Below, one piece after another: positions 43,693 to 52,354 of a DNA stretch of 64,000 bases. The notes beneath the pieces were generated by a model. The model ran no database searches and had not been told where the DNA came from. It was given only the letters and a program-made list of their open reading frames with translations. This stretch comes from CALJDF01 sp038121105. GTDB taxonomy: Bacteria; Pseudomonadota; Alphaproteobacteria; SHVP01. The stretch is taken from positions 1 to 64,000 of the forward strand of contig JAYONB010000013.1 of assembly GCA_038121105.1 (NCBI GenBank). The letters run 5' to 3'. A program made the translations under genes and the position numbers. Each line of letters begins with the position of its first letter. Position 1 is the stretch's first letter.

Positions 43693-44667
43693 ATGGGATT
43701 CTTCGACGCCGCGTTGGCGAACCTTCTGACGCCGATGATCTTGGCCTTCGGGCTCGGTTTGGGTGCGGGCATTTTGCGATCCGACCTCAGCATTCCCGAG
43801 GCTATCGGCAAGGCGATGGCGGTCTACCTGATGTTTGCAATCGGCCTTAAGGGTGGTGTCGCGGTCAACCAGCAAGGCGTAGGGGTGGATCTCGTTTTGG
43901 CGTTGATTGTTGGCGCCTTGCTGTCCTTCTTCCTTCCGTTCTTGGCGGTCGCGCTCATTCGCATCCTAAGCCCCGCTACGGACGTTGCGACGCGCGCCGC
44001 GGTGGCGGCGCATTACGGCTCGATCTCGGTGGTGACGTTCCTTACGGCGGCCGAGTTTCTACGGCTGAGCGGAGTCGTCTTCGAGGGGTTCATGGTGGCG
44101 GTCGTGGCGCTGATGGAGACGCCCGCGATCATCGCCGGTTTGTGGATCGCCCGGCGCGGCGGGGTCGGGTCGAGAGTATCGAATAGCAGCAGCTTGTATC
44201 GTGAGGTTCTTCTCAACGGCTCCGTCGTGTTGCTGCTCGGTGCGTTCGTCATCGGTTGGATCGTGGGACCGGTGGGTGAAGGCGATGTCAAAGCCTTCTT
44301 TGACGCACCCTTCAAAGGCGTTCTTACTCTATTTCTGTTGGATATGGGTCTACTTGCGGCGAGCCGAATTCGCCAAGCCGGCGGCATTCCCCCCGGGCTT
44401 GTCGTGTATGGCATCGTGATGCCGGTGCTGAGTGCGGCGATCGGCGGGGTACTCGGTGTATTGATTGGACTGAGTACCGGCGGCGTCGTTCTTCTTGCGG
44501 TGCTGAGTGCGTCGGCATCCTATATCGCGGTACCTGCCGCCATGCGGCTCGCGCTGCCACAGGCGAACCCGGGCGTGTATGTGACCCTTTCGCTGGCGGT
44601 GACCTTTCCCTTCAACGTTGTTATCGGCATTCCGCTCTATTTGTGGGTTGCCGAGACGCTGCTCTAG
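43693..44667 (+). CDS. sbtA: SbtA-like sodium-dependent bicarbonate transporter
   Basis: 324 residues with about ten membrane helices in two inverted halves. Family stretches: LMFAIGLKGGVAV, AAVAAHYGSISVVTFLTA, FKGVLTLFLLDMGLLAASR and ASASYIAVPAAMRLALP. In cyanobacteria SbtA brings in bicarbonate with sodium. Followed ten bases later by a PII-like gene, the standard SbtA-SbtB pair; the carbonic anhydrase next door supports a bicarbonate substrate. Confidence 0.88.
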   Translation: MGFFDAALANLLTPMILAFGLGLGAGILRSDLSIPEAIGKAMAVYLMFAIGLKGGVAVNQQGVGVDLVLALIVGALLSFFLPFLAVALIRILSPATDVATRAAVAAHYGSISVVTFLTAAEFLRLSGVVFEGFMVAVVALMETPAIIAGLWIARRGGVGSRVSNSSSLYREVLLNGSVVLLLGAFVIGWIVGPVGEGDVKAFFDAPFKGVLTLFLLDMGLLAASRIRQAGGIPPGLVVYGIVMPVLSAAIGGVLGVLIGLSTGGVVLLAVLSASASYIAVPAAMRLALPQANPGVYVTLSLAVTFPFNVVIGIPLYLWVAETLL

Positions 44668-44676
44668 GAGGCCGAT

Positions 44677-44988
44677 ATGCACGAACTGTTTCGGAAAAAG
44701 CGCCTAGAAATCATCGTCGAGGGGGCCCTCGTCGAGACGGTGCTTGGGATGCTCGATCGAGAAGGGGCAACCGGGTACACCATTTCTTCGGCGTCGGCCG
44801 GTCGCGGCGATGCCGGACGTTGGCAGCGCGACGACATCACCCCAGCGCTGGGGCGCGCGACGATTCTGGTGGTCGCAAAGGAGGACGTTGCGCGGCGCTT
44901 GGCCGAGGCGGTGTACGATCTTCTCGCGGATCATGCGGCGATGATCTTGCTTAGCGATGTCGAGGTGTTCCGCGACGCCGATTATTAG
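44677..44988 (+). CDS. PII-like regulator of the bicarbonate transporter (SbtB-like)
   Basis: 103 residues, ferredoxin-like PII fold: KRLEIIVEGALVETVLGML (first strand/helix), a T-loop region ATGYTISSASAGRGDAG, and ILVVAKEDVARRLAEAVYDLL. The C-terminal redox Cys pair of cyanobacterial SbtB is missing, so sensing here is likely by adenine nucleotides only (inference). AGGAG overlaps the sbtA stop. Converges on the lipoprotein gene. Confidence 0.82.
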   Translation: MHELFRKKRLEIIVEGALVETVLGMLDREGATGYTISSASAGRGDAGRWQRDDITPALGRATILVVAKEDVARRLAEAVYDLLADHAAMILLSDVEVFRDADY

Positions 44989-45004
44989 AGATCTCGGAGC
45001 CGGC

Positions 45005-45919
45005 TCAACGGGCAGCCAGCATTTCAACCACTCCATCCGCTGCGGCGCCGGCGATAATCGGCGCGACATCGGTCCAGTAGCGCTCGAAGTCGCCCACCGC
45101 GACCACGTTGCTCTGCGACATGATTCCGACTTCGTCGCCGTTAGGCTGGAGTACCGTCCATTCGATCACGATCCGTTCCGTTTCGGCGCCGTCGCGCTGG
45201 CGTTCGATCCATCCGCTTAAAACCAGGGCGTCTGGGTCGTCGATTGCGACCACGTCAAGGCCGCGGGCGCGCAGTGCCGCCGCGGCAAAATCCTGGAGCG
45301 CTACCGAACGCCCCTCGGTCAGGCCGCCGATCGACCAGATCGAGATTCGTCCACTTGAGGTGTCGGCGACCGTCGCAGGTTCAGGCGGCGGCGCCGTAGA
45401 AGGCCGGACGAACTGTTTCGCCATCTCCGTGGCCACCGTTTCTGCCAAAAGCGCCAAGGCCGCGACATCGCCGGTGCGCCACCCCTCGATATCGACTTGG
45501 CGGTTAACGGCAAACCTCAAGACGTCTTGCCCGCGTGGGTCGGTCAACCGCCAGGTGCCGGATATCGTTGTCGCCACGCCGACGTGACCATCCGCTCGGG
45601 CGCTCCCTTTCAGGACGTATCGATGGCTTGCGTCTTGCGGTCCGGCGATGGCGGGAATATCGCGATCTCGTAGCGCGGCGGCCAGCAAGCCGGCGAACCG
45701 CTCAGCATTGGTTGGGTCTTCGAGGGACGGTGTAGCGACGATGATCCCGCCGCGGGTACCCAGCCGTGCAAAGTCGGCGGCGTTGAGGCGTTTGTCGTCA
45801 GGCTGGAACGGACGCGGTAGCGGCTGGCACCCGACCGCGACCAAAAGGATGATCGCCGCAAGGGCGGTTTCGCGTCGACCGCTACGGAACAAGGGCGATC
45901 CCCGAAATCTGGCGGCCAT
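45005..45919 (-). CDS. outer- or inner-membrane lipoprotein, function unknown
   Basis: 304 residues. Signal peptide ending in lipobox AVGC with Cys31. The mature domain is alpha/beta with two halves: ATPSLEDPTNAERFAGLLAAAL and the later GLTEGRSVALQDFAAAALRARG. Each half continues with a conserved GSARADG- or SGWIERQ-type strand, suggesting an internal repeat. Not recognised. The gene overlaps pgeF by 38 bases, last in the lgt-midA-pgeF chain; being a lipoprotein in the Lgt operon is suggestive but not proof of linkage. Confidence 0.75.
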   Translation of the reverse strand: MAARFRGSPLFRSGRRETALAAIILLVAVGCQPLPRPFQPDDKRLNAADFARLGTRGGIIVATPSLEDPTNAERFAGLLAAALRDRDIPAIAGPQDASHRYVLKGSARADGHVGVATTISGTWRLTDPRGQDVLRFAVNRQVDIEGWRTGDVAALALLAETVATEMAKQFVRPSTAPPPEPATVADTSSGRISIWSIGGLTEGRSVALQDFAAAALRARGLDVVAIDDPDALVLSGWIERQRDGAETERIVIEWTVLQPNGDEVGIMSQSNVVAVGDFERYWTDVAPIIAGAAADGVVEMLAAR

Positions 45920-46637
45920 AATCCGGTTCGCCGCGATGCGTCGTCCGCCGGTAACTAAAGAAAGTATCGGCCAACGTGTAGGTGTCGTGTCCGGTCCAAT
46001 GCACCTCGGCGAGACCAGCCCGATTCAGTCGGTGGCGCACATATCCCGGGAGATCGAATTGGGCATGGTCGGGTTTGCCGGTGGCGAAGAACGCGGCCCC
46101 CTCGGCGTCATGATCGATCAAGGATTCTGCAAAAGCGGTCGTCACCTCGTAAGAGGCTTGGGCGATGGTCGGGCCGATCGCGGCGGTGATGCGTGATGCC
46201 GAAGCGCCAAGGCGCTCCATTTCTTCGATCACGCGATCAGCCACCCCGTGCAATGCCCCGCGCCACCCGCAATGGGCCGCGCCGATGACTTTGGCGTCGG
46301 GGTCGGCGAACAAGACGGGGGCGCAGTCGGCCGTCAAGATGCCGAGGACGACGCCGGGCGTTTTGGTGACGAGCCCATCCGCCTCGGGCGGGTCTCCGGG
46401 CCAACCGCCCCTGGCCTCGGCAACCGCGGTGCCATGGACTTGGTAGACCGTTGTCAGGTTCGGTGCGGCGAATTTGGTCAGCACCCGGGCGCGGTTTTCT
46501 TGCACATTCTCGGGCTTGTCGTCGGATCCCGCGCCGCAATTGAGCGATTGGTAGATGCCGGTGGAAACCCCGCCGCGCCGGGTGAAAAAGCCATGGGCAA
46601 TGCCCGGCAACGCAGAAAGTCGTTCAGATCGAATCAC
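45882..46637 (-). CDS. pgeF: peptidoglycan editing factor PgeF (laccase domain)
   Basis: 251 residues from a GTG start inside the end of midA. Motifs ILTADCAPVLFADP and GAAHCGWRGAL hold the metal/catalytic His-Cys-His set. The family was long called polyphenol oxidase; it prevents misincorporation of L-Ser into muropeptides and acts on purine nucleosides in some members. Overlaps both neighbours. Confidence 0.93.
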   Translation of the reverse strand: MIRSERLSALPGIAHGFFTRRGGVSTGIYQSLNCGAGSDDKPENVQENRARVLTKFAAPNLTTVYQVHGTAVAEARGGWPGDPPEADGLVTKTPGVVLGILTADCAPVLFADPDAKVIGAAHCGWRGALHGVADRVIEEMERLGASASRITAAIGPTIAQASYEVTTAFAESLIDHDAEGAAFFATGKPDHAQFDLPGYVRHRLNRAGLAEVHWTGHDTYTLADTFFSYRRTTHRGEPDYGRQISGIALVP

Positions 46638-47715
46638 GCAGGTCGAACCCAGCCGGATGGAGTTTGGCGCTGCAAAAGGCGAGAACCTTAAATAGAGTGC
46701 CCATCTCGTCGGAGTGGGTCAAACGGTGCACGGCAGCAGCGATTTCGGGTGCATCTGGCGGGGATGCGGTGGAAAGTGCGGCGGCCCGCGCATCAATCCC
46801 GAGTGCCTTGAGAAAATCGCGCTGCGGCACTGGTCCCCATGTTGCCGCGCCGACGCCCGCTGCGGCCTCCTCAAGCGCGGCAAAATCTACATGGGCGCAC
46901 AAGTCGATCGTACCCGGCGCTACGAGAATCGGTTGGAATTCATGGGCGCGGACGCCTTGTACCGTATCGCCAAAACCCGAAGCGGCATGCCCGTAGTCGA
47001 TCACCAACGCGGCCCCTGGCGCCTGTGCGAATCGCGCGGCTAGGTGCTCGGTGAGCGTGATGCCGGCGGGGCATATTTCCGCAATCGCATCGTCGTGTGG
47101 CTGGTGGAAACGCTGTAGCGAGGGGCGCAGCGCCGGGGAAGGATCGAGGACCAGCGCGAGATCATCCCCGCTCGGCGCGAAATCGATCAGGCGCTCATGC
47201 CACTGATTGCCGTTGAACTGAAATTGATGAACCGGCAGCGCATCGAACAGCTCATTGGCGAGAACGATCATCGGTCCGGAAGGAAGCTCGGTCGCGCTGT
47301 CGTGCCATATGGGCGCGAAGCTTCCTAGCGTAGTGGCTTGGATGTCGCGCAATCGCGGGCTGGTCTCTACCAGGTGGAGGTGGATTGCGGCATGAAAGCC
47401 CGGCACCGACTTGGTTGCGCGCAAGGCGTCGCTCATCAACGTACCGCGTCCGGGACCCAACTCAACCAGGTACACCTTGGCTGGCGCGCCCATCTGCATC
47501 CAGACATCGGCGCACCAAGCACCGATCAGCTCGCCGAACATTTGGCTGACCTCTGGTGCGGTAACGAAGTCGCCTTCGGCACCGAACGGGTTTTGGGTCA
47601 TGTAGTAGCCGTATTCAGGATGGCCGAGGGCTTCGGCCATAAAACGGGCCATCGTGAGGGGGCCCTGGGACGCGATCAACTCGCGCAGGTGCCGGCCCAA
47701 CGGTGTCGTCGTCAC
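46624..47715 (-). CDS. MidA-family SAM-dependent methyltransferase (NDUFAF7-like)
   Basis: 363 residues from the GTG overlapping the lgt stop (GTGA). FMAEALGHPEYGYYMTQNPFGAEGDFVTAPEVSQMFGELIG is the family opening (given only as a landmark at residues 25-65); SAM motif I is LVELGPGRGTL. The mitochondrial relative methylates an Arg of complex I; the bacterial substrate is likely similar. A longer frame is antisense-like and rejected. Confidence 0.92.
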   Translation of the reverse strand: MTTTPLGRHLRELIASQGPLTMARFMAEALGHPEYGYYMTQNPFGAEGDFVTAPEVSQMFGELIGAWCADVWMQMGAPAKVYLVELGPGRGTLMSDALRATKSVPGFHAAIHLHLVETSPRLRDIQATTLGSFAPIWHDSATELPSGPMIVLANELFDALPVHQFQFNGNQWHERLIDFAPSGDDLALVLDPSPALRPSLQRFHQPHDDAIAEICPAGITLTEHLAARFAQAPGAALVIDYGHAASGFGDTVQGVRAHEFQPILVAPGTIDLCAHVDFAALEEAAAGVGAATWGPVPQRDFLKALGIDARAAALSTASPPDAPEIAAAVHRLTHSDEMGTLFKVLAFCSAKLHPAGFDLRDSI

Positions 47716-48530
47716 CGCGGGTTGGGAGCCAAGCGCGCGCGGTGCGCGGCGCGCCAAACGAAAAAGCCGCCCAACAGCAGCAGGGGCACAGAGAGGACTT
47801 GTCCCATGGTGATTCCACCGACCAAAAATCCGAGATGGGCGTCCGGCTCGCGGAAGAACTCGACAAACAATCGCGCGACGGCATACCCGGCCGCAAAGAC
47901 GCCGGTGATCATGCCCGGACGGTGGCGGGCCGAGGTGCCGAAGTAGACGAAACACAAGATGCCGAACAGGACGAGGCCCTCAAGACCTGCTTCGTAGAGT
48001 TGGCTGGGGTGTCGACCGATCGGGCCGCCGTTGGGAAATACCACTGCCCAGGGAACGTCGGTCGTGCGGCCAAAGAGCTCTGCGTTGATAAAGTTGGCGA
48101 TGCGGCCGAAGAACAACCCAATGGGTCCCGCAAACGCGATCAGGTCGCCAACCGCGAAAAGCTCGAGGTCGCGTTTGCGGCAAAACAGAACGACTGCGCC
48201 GATCATACCCAGCAGCCCGCCATGAAAGGACATGCCGCCCTGCCAAATGAACAGGATCTCGACGGGATGAAAGAGGTAAAACCCGGGCTGGTAGAAAAGG
48301 ACATAGCCCAACCGACCGCCGAGAATGATGCCGATCGTCGCCCAGACGACAAAGTCGTCCGCGTCTTTGCGGGTCATCGCGGGATTGCCGCGTGCAATCA
48401 GCGCCAGCACGAAACGCCATCCCAGCAAAATCCCTGCGATATAAGCGATGGCGTACCACCGGATGGCGAACGGACCGATCGCTACAAGGACCGGGTCGAT
48501 GGTCGGAAAGGGCAGGGCGCCGAGCATCAT
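47712..48530 (-). CDS. lgt: prolipoprotein diacylglyceryl transferase
   Basis: 272 residues, seven membrane helices. Signature GRIANFINAELFGR, MSFHGGLLG with the essential His, and HPSQLYEA. Transfers diacylglycerol to the lipobox Cys of prolipoproteins. Heads a leftward overlapping chain whose last member is itself a lipoprotein. Confidence 0.96.
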   Translation of the reverse strand: MMLGALPFPTIDPVLVAIGPFAIRWYAIAYIAGILLGWRFVLALIARGNPAMTRKDADDFVVWATIGIILGGRLGYVLFYQPGFYLFHPVEILFIWQGGMSFHGGLLGMIGAVVLFCRKRDLELFAVGDLIAFAGPIGLFFGRIANFINAELFGRTTDVPWAVVFPNGGPIGRHPSQLYEAGLEGLVLFGILCFVYFGTSARHRPGMITGVFAAGYAVARLFVEFFREPDAHLGFLVGGITMGQVLSVPLLLLGGFFVWRAAHRARLAPNPR

Positions 48531-48630
48531 GCGCGCATCCTAGGGCGGAGGGGTGGCGGTCCAAGGAAAATAGGCAAACCCCAGCCGGAAACCAAGCATG
48601 ACACCGTCACACTAGGGTGACCCGGCACCC

Positions 48631-48659
48631 TTCACCGCCACGTGAGGCAGTTCTATAGT
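48631..48659 (+). promoter_or_regulatory. candidate sigma70-type promoter of ubiK
   Basis: TTCACC, 17 bases, TATAGT; transcription would begin about 20 bases before the ubiK ATG, just ahead of its SD. Confidence 0.5.
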
Positions 48660-48683
48660 CGGGCCAACGTTTTGGAGGAGCCC

Positions 48684-48974
48684 ATGCAGCCCAATAATCC
48701 GATCTTTGACGACCTTGCCCGTGTCGCCAGCGGCGCGTTGAACGCCGTGGGCGGTGTGCGTGAAGAGGTGGAGGCACGCATTAAGGACCAGTTCCAGCGC
48801 TGGCTGGCCGATATGGATCTGGTAACACGTGAGGAATTCGAGGTCGTACGCGAGATGGCGCAAAATGCGCGCGAAGAGAATGAGGTGCTGGCCGCGAAGG
48901 TTAAGGCCCTTGAGGCAGCGCTCAAAACGTCGCGTAAAAAGCCCACCGCAAGACCCGCCAAAGGCGACGAATAG
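48684..48974 (+). CDS. ubiK: ubiquinone biosynthesis accessory factor UbiK (BMFP)
   Basis: 96 residues with a coiled coil across residues 45-80 (TREEFEVVREMAQNAREENE onward) and a Lys/Arg-rich tail. GGAGGAG lies directly before the ATG; a longer frame adds 14 unlikely residues. Trimeric membrane-active protein that helps ubiquinone synthesis; fits the respiratory genes in the window. Confidence 0.88.
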   Translation: MQPNNPIFDDLARVASGALNAVGGVREEVEARIKDQFQRWLADMDLVTREEFEVVREMAQNAREENEVLAAKVKALEAALKTSRKKPTARPAKGDE

Positions 48975-49314
48975 ACGCGTACCGGCGGCGCGGAATCGTA
49001 CGCCAAACAAAAAAGTTGTGGATGAATGTCAGGCCGTTGATTCGCGGATCGCATGGTCGCGAGTCACTAACCCCTTGTGCCGACTCGTAAATCCGTCATT
49101 TGGATCGCGCTGGAAACAACTCACAGCGCGTTGATTCAAAACGGGAATCTCCGAATCCTCGCTTGACGCGGAGTCCGGGGCTTTGGCATACATCTTGGGT
49201 TGCTGTCTGGGAGAGGCACTAGATCGTGCGATTGGGAACGCCGCCGCGCAATAAAATTGCCGAAACAAATCGACCGCCGCGCCTCATGCCGGTCCGGGTT
49301 CGGGGGAGCCGCAC
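48975..49314. other. intergenic upstream of the YbjN gene
   Basis: 340 bases without a supported gene. A CTTGACG at about 49165 followed by GCATACAT some 17 bases on may be the promoter of the downstream YbjN-proC-csaA unit. No RNA gene or terminator was recognised. Confidence 0.4.
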
Positions 49315-49818
49315 ATGACTTTGGTAATGGCCAGTGACGTCCCGTCGGTCCGAAACCCCCTCGATATCATCGAGCAAATCGTCACCGCTAACGAATGGCC
49401 GTTCGACCGCCAAGCCGACGACGAGCTCAACGTCGGGGTCGAGGGTAGTTGGACACGCTACCACCTTTGGTTCGCCTGGCGCGAAGAACACGAGGCGCTG
49501 CAGTTCTCTTGCGCCTTCGACCTCAAGGTGCCTAAGGAAAAGATCACCGCCGTGCACACGCTGATGGCGATGATGAACGAGAAGCTTTGGCTCGGCCATT
49601 TCGACCTGTGGGCCCACGAAGGCTTGTTAATGTTCCGCCATGCGTTGGTGTTTTCGGGCGGCGCGGAGGCGACGAGCGCACAGCTCGAAGACGTTGTTGA
49701 GGCCGGTCTGCGTGAATCCGAAAGGTTCTATCCCGCTATTCAGTTCGCGTTGTGGGGCGGCAAAGGCCCCAACGAAGCGATCGCGGCGGCTATGCTCGAA
49801 ACCGAAGGCGAAGCCTGA
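49315..49818 (+). CDS. YbjN-domain protein
   Basis: 167 residues, tetratricopeptide-secretin-chaperone-like YbjN fold. Family stretches: NPLDIIEQIVTANEWPFDRQADDELNV and HTLMAMMNEKLWLGHFDLW. Cytosolic, possibly a secretion-chaperone-like protein; role unsettled. Ten bases upstream of proC. Confidence 0.87.
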   Translation: MTLVMASDVPSVRNPLDIIEQIVTANEWPFDRQADDELNVGVEGSWTRYHLWFAWREEHEALQFSCAFDLKVPKEKITAVHTLMAMMNEKLWLGHFDLWAHEGLLMFRHALVFSGGAEATSAQLEDVVEAGLRESERFYPAIQFALWGGKGPNEAIAAAMLETEGEA

Positions 49819-49828
49819 GCGCAACCCC

Positions 49829-50653
49829 ATGAACGCCGACGTTGGCCCCATTCTTCTTGTTGGTTGCGGCAAGATGGGTGACGCGCTGCTGCGTGGGTGG
49901 CTCGACCGTGGCATTGCGGCCCCATCGATGACCGTCATCGAGCCAACCGAACAAAACGCAGCGGTTGCACGTGACCGGGGTGTTGCCGCCCTAGCCACGC
50001 TCAACGGATTGCCCGAGGACTATGCGCCACGCGTGGTCGTATTCGCCGTAAAACCCCAAGTCATGCCCGATGTCGTTCCCGCTTACCGACACTTTGTCGG
50101 GCCCCAGACGATCTTTCTGTCGATTGCCGCAGGCAAGGCGGTCGCCTTTTTTGAAACCCACCTTGGCGAAGAGGTCGCCATGGTGCGGGCCATGCCCAAT
50201 ACGCCAGCGGCGATCGGGCGGGGGGTCACCGTGCTCTATGCCAATGCCCAAGTTAGCGCGGGCGAGCGTGCCCTGGCGCAAGAACTGATGGCGGCGGCGG
50301 GCGATGTTGCGTGGATCGACGACGAGGCGTTGATGGACGCCGTCACGGCCGTTTCAGGCAGTGGGCCTGCCTACGTGTTCTACATGATTGAATGTCTCGC
50401 GGCAGCAGGTGTCACGGCAGGGCTGCCTGCCGATCTTGCCGCGCAGTTGGCGCGTGCGACGGTCGAAGGGGCGGCCGCGCTCAGCCACCAGGACGGCTCC
50501 AGTCCCGAGACGTTACGAAAGAACGTTACTAGCCCCGGCGGGACGACCGCTGCGGCGCTGGACGTTCTGATGGCTCCGGCCAATGGCTTGCAGGACGTCA
50601 TGACACGCGCGGTCGAGGCCGCCGCCGATCGGTCGCGCGCACTTGCGGACTGA
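49829..50653 (+). CDS. proC: pyrroline-5-carboxylate reductase
   Basis: 274 residues. N-terminal NAD(P) motif LLVGCGKMGDALLRG, MPNTPAAIGRG, and the signature AVSGSGPAYVFYMIE followed by TSPGGTTAAALDV. Last step of proline synthesis. The longer upstream frame overlaps YbjN and is not used. Confidence 0.96.
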   Translation: MNADVGPILLVGCGKMGDALLRGWLDRGIAAPSMTVIEPTEQNAAVARDRGVAALATLNGLPEDYAPRVVVFAVKPQVMPDVVPAYRHFVGPQTIFLSIAAGKAVAFFETHLGEEVAMVRAMPNTPAAIGRGVTVLYANAQVSAGERALAQELMAAAGDVAWIDDEALMDAVTAVSGSGPAYVFYMIECLAAAGVTAGLPADLAAQLARATVEGAAALSHQDGSSPETLRKNVTSPGGTTAAALDVLMAPANGLQDVMTRAVEAAADRSRALAD

Positions 50654-50657
50654 TCCG

Positions 50658-51011
50658 GTGTCGGATGGTCCCATCCCCGAAATCTCCTTCAACGATTTCC
50701 TCAAGCTCGATATTCGCGTCGGGACCATCGTCGCTGCCGAGGCCTTTCCTGAAGCGCGCAAGCCGGCTTACAAGCTCCGCGTCGATTTCGGCAACGAGAT
50801 CGGGATCAAGCGTTCCTCCGCGCAGATAACCGAGCACTATACGACCGACGACTTGGTCGGCCGCCAAGTGGCGGCGGTCATCAACTTCCCGCCGCGTCAA
50901 ATCGGCCCGGTTCGCTCGGAGGTTTTGGTGTTGGGGTTCCCCGATACCGACGGCAAGGTATGTCTCGTCGGCGTCGACCCCGCGGTCCCCAACGGCGGTC
51001 GGCTCTTCTAG
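50658..51011 (+). CDS. csaA: tRNA-binding domain protein (CsaA)
   Basis: 117 residues, a single OB-fold tRNA-binding domain (DIRVGTIVAAEAFPEARKPAYKL; IKRSSAQIT; VAAVINFPPRQIGPVRSEVL). Homodimeric chaperone-like RNA-binding protein. GTG start four bases after the proC stop; a TTG further up overlaps proC. Confidence 0.92.
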   Translation: MSDGPIPEISFNDFLKLDIRVGTIVAAEAFPEARKPAYKLRVDFGNEIGIKRSSAQITEHYTTDDLVGRQVAAVINFPPRQIGPVRSEVLVLGFPDTDGKVCLVGVDPAVPNGGRLF

Positions 51012-51013
51012 AG

Positions 51014-52342
51014 CTAAACCGGAAGACGGATCAGGGCGCGCAGCCCGCCCGCGGGCGATTCCTGCAGACTAAGGTCGCCACCATGGCTGCGCGCGATATC
51101 GCGGGCGATGGTCAGGCCGAGTCCGACCCCAGCCGTGTCCGGACGGCGCGCGGCGTCCAACCGACTGAACGCCTTGAATGCTTCGTCGCGGCGCTCCGGA
51201 GCGATGCCGGGGCCGTTATCGTCGACCGTGATTTGGATGAACGGGGGCTCACGGACGGCATCGATTTCGACCCGGGCCGGGCCGCCGGCCGCTTCGGTAT
51301 AGAACACTGCGTTGTCGATGAGGTTGGTCAGGCATCGCCGCACCGCATTCGGGCGCACCGGCATGACGAGATTGTCGCCCAAGGTCAGCGCGACCTGGTG
51401 GCCCTGACGGTGCGCGTTCTCGACCACTTCTTGTAGCAGTTCTGCGAGATCGGTATTCGCCGGCGCCTCGGCCTCCTGGCCACGGGCGAAGGACAAATAT
51501 TCCTCGATCATAAGTTCCATGCTGCGGATGTCGGCCTCGATGTTCGTGACGTCGACTTGGTTGTCGATCAGCGCCAGTTCAAGTTTGACCCGCGTTAGCG
51601 GCGTGCGCAGATCGTGCGAAACGCCTGCCAGCATTTCGGTGCGCTGCTCGACGCTGCGGCGGAGGCGGTCGCGCATTGCCATAAAGGCGCGCGTGGCGAG
51701 CCGGATTTCGCTGGCGCCCGACGGGCGCACGTCGGCCACTTCGCGTCCTTTGCCCAATGCATCCGCCATGTCTGCAAGACGATGGATCGGGCGCAATTGG
51801 TTGCGTAAGAAGATGATTGCAATTCCCAGCAAGATCAGCGACGAGCCGACCATCCACAGCACGAAGATCGTGGTCGTGGTGCTGTCGAGCCGCTTGCGCG
51901 AGGTCAGTACACGCAGAACACCCTCAGGCAACTGCACCAGAATTTGGACGCGATCCCCGAAGTTTGCGGTGTCGATCGCGTAGGGACGGAACAGCCGTTC
52001 ACCCAAAGCTTGGTGCAGCATTCGGTCGGGAATGTTGAATACCGGTTGATTGCGCGTCACCGAAGGTGGGAGCACTTCTTGGGGAATGACCGCGCCGTCG
52101 ATATCGAGATAAGTACGAGCCATGTCGAGGACGGCGGCTTTCCCGGTGTCGTCGGCTTCGCTCAATAGTCGGATCACCAGCGCAATGTCGCCGGCAACCC
52201 CCAAGGACAGTCGGCGCGTCACGGTATCCCAGTGATTGTCGAAAAATACGATCGCCAGGATTACCTGGAGAAGGACCACGGGGGCGACGACGATCGCGAT
52301 CGATCGACCCAATAGGGTTTTCGGCAAGAACCGTTTGATCAC
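51014..52342 (-). CDS. EnvZ-like sensor histidine kinase
   Basis: 442 residues, GTG start. TM1 about 12-35, a periplasmic loop to about 155, TM2 about 157-178, then HAMP. HisKA SHDLRTPLTRVKLELAL (phospho-His near 246) and HATPase motifs NLIDNAVFY, DNGPGIAP and GVGLGLTIARDI follow. The periplasmic part and the DHp sequence match the EnvZ group. Paired with an OmpR-type regulator 12 bases upstream. Confidence 0.9.
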   Translation of the reverse strand: MIKRFLPKTLLGRSIAIVVAPVVLLQVILAIVFFDNHWDTVTRRLSLGVAGDIALVIRLLSEADDTGKAAVLDMARTYLDIDGAVIPQEVLPPSVTRNQPVFNIPDRMLHQALGERLFRPYAIDTANFGDRVQILVQLPEGVLRVLTSRKRLDSTTTTIFVLWMVGSSLILLGIAIIFLRNQLRPIHRLADMADALGKGREVADVRPSGASEIRLATRAFMAMRDRLRRSVEQRTEMLAGVSHDLRTPLTRVKLELALIDNQVDVTNIEADIRSMELMIEEYLSFARGQEAEAPANTDLAELLQEVVENAHRQGHQVALTLGDNLVMPVRPNAVRRCLTNLIDNAVFYTEAAGGPARVEIDAVREPPFIQITVDDNGPGIAPERRDEAFKAFSRLDAARRPDTAGVGLGLTIARDIARSHGGDLSLQESPAGGLRALIRLPV

Positions 52343-52354
52343 GTTGAGGCCGAC

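Noticed and set aside
47703..48620. 305-codon plus-strand frame opposite lgt
   Set aside because: Antisense to a conserved membrane enzyme; Asp/Lys-rich mirror of hydrophobic codons.
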